From the NCBI RefSeq assembly GCF_000143415.4, contig NW_003314271.1, positions 2,609,729 through 2,673,728 on the forward strand: 64,000 nucleotides of DNA. Direction: 5' to 3'. The position numbers were made by a program, and so were the translations under genes. Under the pieces are notes generated by a model, which made no database searches, was not told where the DNA came from, and saw nothing but the letters and a program-made list of their open reading frames with translations. Shown piece by piece: positions 56,256-64,000 of the stretch (within the stretch, counting starts at the first letter, position 1; the number at the start of each line of letters is the position of its first letter). Origin of the DNA: Selaginella moellendorffii (lineage: Eukaryota > Streptophyta > Lycopodiopsida > Selaginellales > Selaginellaceae).

Positions 56256-57191
56256 ATGTGTCCATTTCTTTTGATGTTAATCATTTCTATTTTATTTAAT
56301 ACATGTATTTCAGTTGAGATTATTCGTGAAGATGAACAAGTAAATCCTATTCCCCATAATGTGAGAGGTTTAATACTTTCTTATATAATCAGAACTATAG
56401 AAATGGTTGGAGATAATACTCCTTATTACCCAGGGTTTGAACGCAAATTTGTTGATATTACTGCTGGAATTACTATAATTATAACATCTTTTAATCGTCA
56501 AGTTCCTTGGTATTACATACCAATGTGCAGTTTATTCCCCAGTTATGGTACTCCTAAGCCAGGTTTATCATTAAGATATATCCTTCAAAGAATATATAGA
56601 GACTTTATATTAAATGATAGTGAAATTTTAAAATGGGCTTTAACTGAATATATTGTTGGTAGATTCAGCATAATGTATGTATATGAGAAACCAAGTTCAG
56701 ATAATTTAAATGTATTTTATAGAAACTATAAAAGATATGAACCAGATTTTTATAAAAACTATAGTCTTTTAAATATTTATCCTAAACTTTATATAAATGA
56801 TGAAAATGAAAATGGTGATTGTAAATGGCGAAAAACTTGTATTAGAAGCTCAAAAGATACTTCTCATTTTTCTAATTTAAAAGGAGGGGATTTTCTTATA
56901 TCTCCAAATCTGAAATTTATGCTATATATGCAACTAGATTGTAACTTAATATTTTTTGAAGGAAAAACTATTTTATGGTCTACAAATACACAAAACAAAG
57001 GAAAAAATTGCTTTCTTAGAATTCAAATAGATGGAAATCTTGTTCTTTATGATGGTAATTTAAAAGCTTTATGGTCAAATAATTATTATAAAAGAAGTTT
57101 TCAACCTATGGCTGTATGTGTTGAAAATGAAGGTTTTATTGCATCTTGTAATATTGAAAAGTTTAATTGTATTTGGAAAATTCCAAATTAA
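56256..57191 (+). CDS. Secreted protein with C-terminal bulb-type (GNA-like) lectin domain
   Basis: Intronless frame of 311 aa in very AT-rich DNA. A signal peptide is likely (MCPFLLMLIISILFNTCISV). Residues about 22-200 form an unrecognised domain, with phrases such as PHNVRGLILSYIIRT and GTPKPGLSLRYILQRIYRD. Residues about 205-311 look like a B-lectin domain: GGDFLISPNLKFMLYMQLDC, then ILWSTNT, then FLRIQIDGNLVLYDG and ALWSNN. The mannose-site pattern QxDxNxVxY is kept in IQIDGNLVLY and roughly in MQLDCNLIFF; a third site is not apparent. Codons end overwhelmingly in A or T, unlike the GC-rich genes of the island. It could be a rapidly evolving plant defence lectin, a transferred gene or a contaminant-like insertion. 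The long uninterrupted frame in 70+% AT DNA argues for selection. Confidence 0.65.
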   Translation: MCPFLLMLIISILFNTCISVEIIREDEQVNPIPHNVRGLILSYIIRTIEMVGDNTPYYPGFERKFVDITAGITIIITSFNRQVPWYYIPMCSLFPSYGTPKPGLSLRYILQRIYRDFILNDSEILKWALTEYIVGRFSIMYVYEKPSSDNLNVFYRNYKRYEPDFYKNYSLLNIYPKLYINDENENGDCKWRKTCIRSSKDTSHFSNLKGGDFLISPNLKFMLYMQLDCNLIFFEGKTILWSTNTQNKGKNCFLRIQIDGNLVLYDGNLKALWSNNYYKRSFQPMAVCVENEGFIASCNIEKFNCIWKIPN

Positions 57192-57525
57192 ATAATAAAT
57201 AAATTTATTTCTCTGCAGAAATTATGGAGCTAAATTTCAAGTTTTTCTGTTTTTCAGTTTCTAATGAAATAATAAAATATTAAATAATAGTTTCTTTATT
57301 TTTCAGAGAAATATAAATATTATTTTGATATTAATAGACTACTAATGTTATAACCATATATGAGAGCTAGGAACAAATTGCATTGGTAAAACCTCCTTTA
57401 GAAATAGAAATCATCCTCTTTTTAAATTGTACAAAAGAGGTGCACTTTTTTTATTAAACCTCAATAGACTATCCATAAATACATACATATATATACATCT
57501 TTATAATAGGTATACATATACATAC

Positions 57526-57534
57526 ATGTGTGTG

Positions 57535-57631
<97 letters not shown>

Positions 57632-57655
57632 GTATATATGTATGTATGTATGTAT
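57526..57655. repeat. TG and TA microsatellite
   Basis: A short TG run (57527-57543) is followed by about 42 TA units (57545-57628) and a GTAT-rich end. Open frames across it encode only tyrosine/isoleucine or similar alternations and are artefacts. Confidence 0.95.
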
Positions 57656-57679
57656 ATGTGATATGAAATGTAATCTTTT

Positions 57680-57850
57680 TAATTCAAACTTTCTGGGAGG
57701 ACACCCCAGGGATGTTAACTCTCTATATCCCAAGACTTTGAACTAATTGGAAAAAATGGATGCACTCTTATTTATAAATCTTTCCCTGCTATTTTTAAAT
57801 TCAAATAAATTTTCTTTAAAGATGTTGTTTTTGGTTGATTACAAGGTGGT
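57680..57850. repeat. LTR-like dispersed repeat, copy D
   Basis: Shares the order 'ATTCAAACTTTCTGGGAGG', 'AACTAATTGGAAAAAATGGATG', 'CACTCTTATTTATAAA' and 'TTGATTACAA' with the copies at 885 and 17374. It is eroded and has no recognisable ends. Confidence 0.5.
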
Positions 57851-57851
57851 G

Positions 57852-58956
57852 TCCATGAAACCATATTTGTTAAGCCAAAGTATAGTGTTATATCCAACCT
57901 TGCAATTATTTCTTAATTATGATAAATTCAAAGCAAACCAAGTATTTATATTATTTACTACTAAGTGAAACAATTAGTAGTGAATTAGAATTTGATGGCA
58001 ATCACAACAAAAGTCAATCAAAAAATCTAAATGAACTTACTATAGCCCGGTGACTCACTTGCAATTGTGAAATCCATAGATGTATCAACTTAATGGCTAC
58101 TTGGAATATTAACTCTTGATTGTGTCATCCACAATAACATTTTATTATAAAGGCCTTTATTGAATATATGGAAAAACTTCACATCTTTCTTCATCCTCGC
58201 AGTAAATTCATTACTAAAGTATGATAGTTTCATTGATGGGATATTTCTTGTAATCACTAATTTACTTTCATTTTTTTGCAAGTTCATCCTATTGTGACTC
58301 TTATGGCTTTTGTGTACAACGAAATCTTTGTGAATGTAAAACCCTGAAAATGCATTATCACTTCTTTTGTCCTTTCATTGACTTTTTATGGCCACTGCAT
58401 TCTCGATCTTTTTCCTTCTCTATCCTCTTTGCATACTGAAGAGTCATGTTCTTATTAGTAAACCATTTTCTTTTTTGGTCATCATTTAAAGCTAGTTCAT
58501 TCTAGGAAAACAAGTCATAAAATCAGATAAAAAAACATGAATAATATTTTTTATACCTCTAGAATACTTATTGCTCCATCAAAAAAAGTTTTTGGAAGAG
58601 GGAGTGATATTAAAGTTTTGAAAAAGGAATTTCTAATTCCCCTACCATGAAATCTTTGTTGTTGCAAAAATGCATTCAAAACAAAGTAAAAACACAATTG
58701 GAAAAAAATATCTAGCTTGTAAAATACATTGTAAAATTTTCATTCATTGTAAAATTTTAAGAGAAAATGAAAAATACCTAGATCATAGTTGTATTTGACA
58801 TAGATCCTATGCTAGCACTAGAAAAAGAGCCCTCTCCTCCATAGATTTATAAAAAACAAGAAAAAATTCTAGAATTATAAAATTTATATTTACAGGAATT
58901 TGAGCTATTAGTGAACTAGAATAGAAACTAAATTACAACCATGGATGAGGTAAGGG
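57852..58956. other. AT-rich, nothing recognised
   Basis: Low-GC sequence without coding structure, tRNA or intact repeat. Confidence 0.4.
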
Positions 58957-59430
58957 TGTAGTGTATGCGATCATGGAATAAGATTTGAATATATTGTCAT
59001 CGTGGATTTTTGAAACTTTGGGGATAAATGGGGATAAAATAACCACTAAAGGCTTTTTCATTAAGCAATTGCCTCTTTTCCAATTGACTTAAGGGAAGAA
59101 AGATAAAGTGCATTACATCTGGTATTAAAGAAAATGTCACATGTTTAATTCCTATTAATTGATAGCTATTTAAAATATAATATACCCTTGAGCAAAGTAT
59201 ATTCCTACCCCTAAATTTGAAATCATATGTATTAAGCATCCATGCATATGTCCTTCCTCTTGTGGGGCATTTTCATATATATTGGGCATCCATGTATATG
59301 TTTTTTCTATTATAAGGTATTCTTGGACGAAAGTATCCACTATAGGATTACAATATGGATGGATGACTAATTGTTTCATATAGTTTACATCATAGAAGGA
59401 TTGGTAAATTTAATATGGAAGTGGATATGT
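58957..59430 (+). mobile_element. Old TRIM copy, 5' LTR and internal part
   Basis: 58957-59117 aligns over its length with the 162-base LTR at 61482-61643, and 59118-59430 aligns with the internal part after the primer-binding site of that element. Many differences are C to T or G to A relative to the young copy: GGTGCGCTACA reads AGTGCATTACA, and GGTTCGATTCCC reads TGTTTAATTCCT. No 3' LTR was found. This is an old, probably methylation-decayed and truncated relative of the element at 60855. Confidence 0.75.
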
Positions 59431-60849
59431 AAAATGTTTAGACGATATGGCAATTTAACCATATAGCATTATTTTATTTTTATATTTCACTAAGTTTTAG
59501 GCTTTGGGAGAAATTTATAAGGGGAACACCATCCTATCCCCCCCATTTTGGGTGTCATGTCACCAAAAGGGGCATGGAATCTAGGGTTTAGTTTCTCCCC
59601 TTTGGAAAATTTCCTCTCAAGGTGGAATATAGAACCCCACCTTAAGACCATTTAATGTCCATCTATATAAGATAAAATGATGCCACCTAAGCAAAAATGC
59701 AAAATAAAACTTTAATGTAAACAAAAAAGATATTAGGCCAATCCTAATTTTTTGAGTGATTAATGATCCAAAATAAAATGGCTTATTTTTTGGCAACCCC
59801 ATATACACCAATCAATTTTTGATATCTTTTGATATTCTAGGATATTCTACCATTTGTTATTCATTTAGATTAATTAAGTATTTATAATTTATAAACACTT
59901 TTAGTATATTTTAGTTTATTCTACCATCTAACAGTTGATATTGAATAAAATTAATCTTGTATTTATAAAATATAAACATGTTTATAATTATAAACTTTCA
60001 TTTGATCATTAATATTAAGCAAACCAAGCATTGTTGCATGTAACTATGCAACAAATTATTTAAAAGGGCCCTAAACACTATTCATTGACTATATTTAAGT
60101 TGCCTTAGATACCATTCAATCACCAAATAGTAAACTCACATTTAGTGTTAATTTGGCATTGGTCATTAAGAGATCTTTATAAATCTCAATTTTATTATCT
60201 CATGGCCAACTTTGGAAAGACTTAAGTGTTTAAGCTTGGATAGCTCATTTGATAAAATTGCATGTTTAGTTAAAGCTTTAGATTGAATATATTGAATAAC
60301 CTTAAAAAAGTTTTGCATCAACATTTCAATATTTTAACACTTGAGTCACATACATTTTTTTTGTGTTTGCAAAATTTTCTTTTCGCTCTTTAGTGGTCAA
60401 CCCACTTAAGACCCTTTTACTGAGTAAACTTTTAATTAAACTATGATAAATTTCCTGATTTTGAGATGCTAGAATTTAGATCTATACTTTAGGATTCTGT
60501 TCTCCATCATACTCCCTTATTTAAAAGTGCTATTGGCATATGGCATCTGGCATCTTTTATTCCATTTTGCACTGGCCCAATTTTTTTTATCAGGTTAGAC
60601 AAACTGTGGTTTCATTCCTTGCTAGCTTCCACTATACGGATTAGTGATACTTGCCTGGATGTTGAAAAATTTAAAATGTGCCTTCAATGTGACATAGGTG
60701 ATCATGTCATTCATCAGATTTCTTTTTTAAAAAGTCTGGATTTTTCTGCGGACAGGACCTTATGGGCAAGAAACTTGTTTCTGCAGGACATAATATCGAA
60801 GTTATAGTTTCATTGCTAGAAATGTCTTTGCGAGCAATTGTGGCATTGA
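59431..60849. other. AT-rich, nothing recognised
   Basis: No gene or complete repeat. The part just upstream of the TRIM insertion (60590-60850) is slightly less AT-rich and may continue the decayed sequence found after the element at 61.65 kb. Confidence 0.4.
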
Positions 60850-61648
60850 AGTAGTGTAGCGCATGTGATCATCGGATTCCATTTCTCTCTATGAGAATAG
60901 GGGATCCTTGGAACCTTGGGGGATAAATGGGGATAAAATAGCCACTAAGGGCTCTCTCATCAAGCAATTGCCCCTTTTCCAGTTGGCTTAAGGGGAGAGA
61001 GATAAGGTGCGCTACAGTTGGTATCAGAGGAAATGGCATGGGTTCGATTCCCATTGATTAGTGGCTACTTAAAAATATAATATACCCTTGAGCAAGGTAT
61101 ATTCCTACCCCTAAATTTGAAATCGTATGTATTGGGCATCCATGTGTACGTCCTTCCTCTTGTGTGGAGTATCCACCGTGGGACTGCGGTACGGGTGGAT
61201 GACTAGTTGCCTCACATGGAATAGCTAGTCTACACAATGGAAGGATTGGTAGATTAAGTGCGGAAATGGAGGTGCTGGTTCCCCTTGGCTCAATAGGGGT
61301 TATTAGTCAATAGTCAATGAGGACATTGACATCTCTGAAGGGGGGGTGAGTGTAGCGCATATGATCATGGGATGAGATTTGGATATACTGTCACCGTGGA
61401 TCCTTGGAACCTTGGGGGATAAATAGGGATAAAATAGCCAATAGTTAATGAGGACATTGACATCTCTGAAGGGGGGGTGAGTGTAGCGCATATGATCATG
61501 GGATGAGATTTGGATATACTGTCACCGTGGATCCTTGGAACCTTGGGGGATAAATGGGGATAAAATAGCCACTAAGGGCTCTCTCATCAAGCAATTGCCC
61601 CTTTTCCAGTTGGCTTAAGGGGAGAGAGATAAGGTGCGCTACAAGTAG
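60850..61648 (+). mobile_element. Complete TRIM (miniature LTR retrotransposon)
   Basis: Element 60855-61643 (789 bases) is flanked by the 5-base target duplication AGTAG (60850-60854 and 61644-61648). Both LTRs are 162 bases (60855-61016, 61482-61643), start TGTAGCGCA and end TGCGCTACA, a perfect inverted terminal pair. A primer-binding site TGGTATCAGAGG (61019-61030) lies two bases after the 5' LTR and matches initiator Met tRNA. A purine tract GAAGGGGGGGTGAG lies directly before the 3' LTR. A third, partial LTR (61351-61440) with its own copy of the purine tract gives an internal tandem duplication with a 131-base period. There is no coding capacity. Size and structure fit TRIM elements, which depend on proteins of other retrotransposons. 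Confidence 0.9.
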
Positions 61649-64000
61649 ACATTCCCACTCCATGAACCGGACACTCTAAGCATATCCATGGCAGGAGATA
61701 TTGCTACAGAAGTCGGTGATGAGACCACTGAACCATTAGAGTCAGAAACAGATCAAACATCAACTGAAAGTGCAGTCAAAGATGTGTTTACAACCTTGAG
61801 CTTCAGGTAATCTCTATCCCTGCTTCATTGTAAGAGAGCGCCAGTGCTGCGAATTTCTTCTATAACTTTTCCACCTTATACACCAGGGATGTATGAAGGA
61901 CTGGGCATTCAATTACAAGCTTTTTACATTATACAGAAAGGAATCATACTTTTCAACCAGAAGCCTTGCAAGGGTATTGATTTCCTTGTAAAAGCCAAGA
62001 AGTGGAGAAAATTCCTGAAGAGGTTGCCAAGTTCCCTCTTGAGTACCACAGATCTCAACAGAGGCAGCATCCAAGTTGGCAAAAATTACAGTTATGGTAA
62101 CAAAGTTTTGAGTAATTTTGGACAAGGTATCAATGCTTTATCAATTACAGATCTTTATTACTGCTGCAACAGATAGAGATTGCGGCATTATCCATCTTGC
62201 ATTTGAACCGGTGGAGAAAGTTGCCAGAAATTACCTTCAACACATTACTGAAACTGAGAACAACACAATATTCACAGACTGTGAATGGCATTCTTGTGTT
62301 CATAAAAAAACAAGTTTAATGACAATATCAGCCTCAACACTTTGGCTTTTCTGCATTTTTGCGCCTTGGTGAAGGAGAGCTCAGTACTTTCAGATAGTAA
62401 CAAACATCAAGTTGTTCCGCGCGAATTCATTGGAATCATCAAAAGACAGCAATCAGTGATTTTGAGAAGTAAGACAACTGTTATTACTCTCGTTACCACA
62501 GGCTGATGGTTCATTCAGATGAGATTGTTAGTAAATTTTCATAACAAATGACGAGTTTATATGCCCAAGCAGACGTATTTGCTTATGGCAAGGTCAGTAA
62601 GGAATCTCTCATGTTCTTTCATATCCCCGAGGAACCTCGAGCAGAAGGTGTTCTGGATTATTTGATTCCTCATAGAGTAAGTTCCTGAAGGTTCTTTCCT
62701 TGCAACTCTACAGTTACCTTGTTCTTGCAGACTTTCATAGGAAACTGTCCATCCCTAAGTGCTCTGTATTATAGATCCAGATTACAAATGATCAATCCAG
62801 ATTTTGATTTGATATCAAGTGATGTTATCAAATTATCATCTATGTGCTGTTATCTTCAAAGATGTAGGCAATAACAGCATCAATGCAGGGAAATCCGCCA
62901 TAAGTGTGTAAGTTTTGGAAAGCACTGCCATAAGAGAAAGAGATTGAAAAACAATACAGAAAAAAGTCATGCATATGTACCATCATTCCCGCCCAGCAAG
63001 TGTCTGGGAAATCTGAGAGAAAAGCTTTCACACTCCCACTGGGACCAAGTATGGAAGTAAAAAAGCCAAATATTTTTTATGATCTAGAGCTACCTGCTAA
63101 AGAAATGAAAACAACATGAGCAAAGAGCAAGCTTTTTTTTTTCTTTCAAAACCTGAAGCTCGGGCTGTCTAGCTTGAAGGAAAGCTCTCTGGCTGCTGCC
63201 ACCATATCGACATGGCCATAGTGAGGAGTTTACAATGAGATTTCACCCCTCGCTGTGTCAGACAAATGACCCAACCTGCACAGAGTACCAAACTTGTAGG
63301 AAATGAGTACTACTTACATGAACAACCCCTGAAAATCAGTGTTGGCAAGGATGCATTCATGTCCCAGGCCATCTATGAGAAGATCCTCTGGTGTTTCAAT
63401 CCCACAAATAGCAACTACAACCAAAGAACCAACTTGAGTTCCTTCAACTCAATCATGAAGTAGATTGTCTCTTAATTTCTCTGAGTGACCAAGGTAGCTT
63501 GCAGGGAGACTTGTGATGCTACAAATATTAAACTTGGTGAATCAATCCTTTTAAGAGTGCCTTGGCTGGGAATTGAGTAGCATGTGCATGGCCTTGCCAC
63601 CAGTTTTCACCATCTATGCTTGGGTTACTACAAGCAAAAGCTTTGTTAGCTTCCTCTCAGAGATGAAAGAAAAACTCAAGCTACCTTCTGTAGTTCCATA
63701 GAGAAAAAGGACAAACAACATGTCATACATAAAAAAATAAAAAAGTTAGGATGATAAATTTAAATGATGATATTAAAAAATTTAAAAACTTTCACAATAA
63801 TCTTAATAAATTCAAATAATACAGATTTTTAATTACTGATAATGTAGCTACTGAATAGTTATATTACTATTACAGTAATACTAATGACATGCTTTGGAAA
63901 TTGGGATTAGAGCAGTAACAAAACAAAATGCAATTTTGTTGTGCATGATGACATTTTCACACTTCTATGATAATGCAGGTTTACTTCTTCTTTTAAGCAA
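61649..64000. other. Decayed coding-like fragments, no intact gene
   Basis: Moderately AT-rich, with short protein-like stretches on the plus strand: about 61690-61810 (MAGDIATEVGDETTEPLESE), 62118-62290 (TAATDRDCGIIHLAFEPVEK) and 62555-62690 (QADVFAYGKVSKESLMFF). Frames change without convincing splice sites. I could not assign a family. The stretch is probably one or more dead genes into which, or beside which, the TRIM inserted. From about 63.72 kb the sequence is very AT-rich and featureless. Confidence 0.35.

Noticed and set aside
56256-57191. Interpreting the N-terminal half of the lectin protein as a known enzyme or toxin domain
   Set aside because: No diagnostic motif of any such family can be seen; calling a function would be a guess.
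57427-57746. Open frames of 70-90 codons on both strands
   Set aside because: They run through the TA/TG microsatellite and encode simple alternating residues.
1-64000. CRISPR arrays, bacterial operons, ribosome binding sites or prophage
   Set aside because: No regularly spaced repeats; genes have spliceosomal introns and plant promoters.

Overview
The window looks like nuclear DNA of a land plant, most likely a lycophyte close to Selaginella moellendorffii. The reasons are plant-specific gene families (LNK, HOOKLESS1-like, PLS-type PPR, germin-like, a chloroplast SDR/CIA30 fusion), very short introns (mostly 45-90 bases), tightly packed genes with GC-rich exons, and abrupt change to AT-rich, gene-free, retrotransposon-filled DNA. 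The species is inferred; no search was run. A run of 100 N (54055-54154) marks an assembly gap inside one gene.

Layout. 1-4.25 kb is AT-rich with retroelement remnants. 4.3-10.4 kb is a small gene island: a decayed F-box/kelch-like gene, the meiotic crossover gene PTD (minus) and a CYP72-clan cytochrome P450 (plus). 10.4-21.5 kb is AT-rich and carries an eroded Ty3/gypsy element. 21.5-54.8 kb is a dense island: a membrane-anchored coiled-coil protein, a DUF1749 alpha/beta hydrolase, an LNK clock co-activator, a PPR protein with a shifted C-terminus, an At4g18810-like SDR/CIA30 protein, a lipoate ligase-like protein, two unrecognised genes, a PD-(D/E)XK-like protein, an NDUFB8-like complex I subunit, a pectate lyase with a long N-terminal extension, the mitochondrial peptidase ICP55, an HLS1-like acetyltransferase, a tail-anchored cytochrome b5, a SWSAP1-like RecA-fold ATPase, tRNA-Cys, a germin-like protein, a small conserved-looking protein and the GPN-loop GTPase QQT1/GPN2. 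55-64 kb is again AT-rich and holds an intronless secreted protein with a bulb-type lectin domain, a long TA microsatellite, a complete TRIM element with target-site duplication, and an older decayed TRIM copy.

There is no operon-like logic; neighbours are functionally mixed. Two genes belong to meiotic or homologous-recombination machinery (PTD, SWSAP1-like). Three are probably mitochondrial (ICP55, NDUFB8-like, PPR) and one probably chloroplast (SDR/CIA30). Exon models were built by hand from splice consensus, reading phase and remembered family sequence. For each main multi-exon model the summed coding length is a multiple of three; the exception is QQT1/GPN2, which is interrupted by the gap.

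The most unusual observations are an apparent U12-type AT-AC intron in QQT1/GPN2, a TRIM element whose two LTRs are identical except for one block in U3, the AT-rich lectin gene with an unrecognised N-terminal half, two GC-AG introns, and the out-of-frame E motif of the PPR gene.
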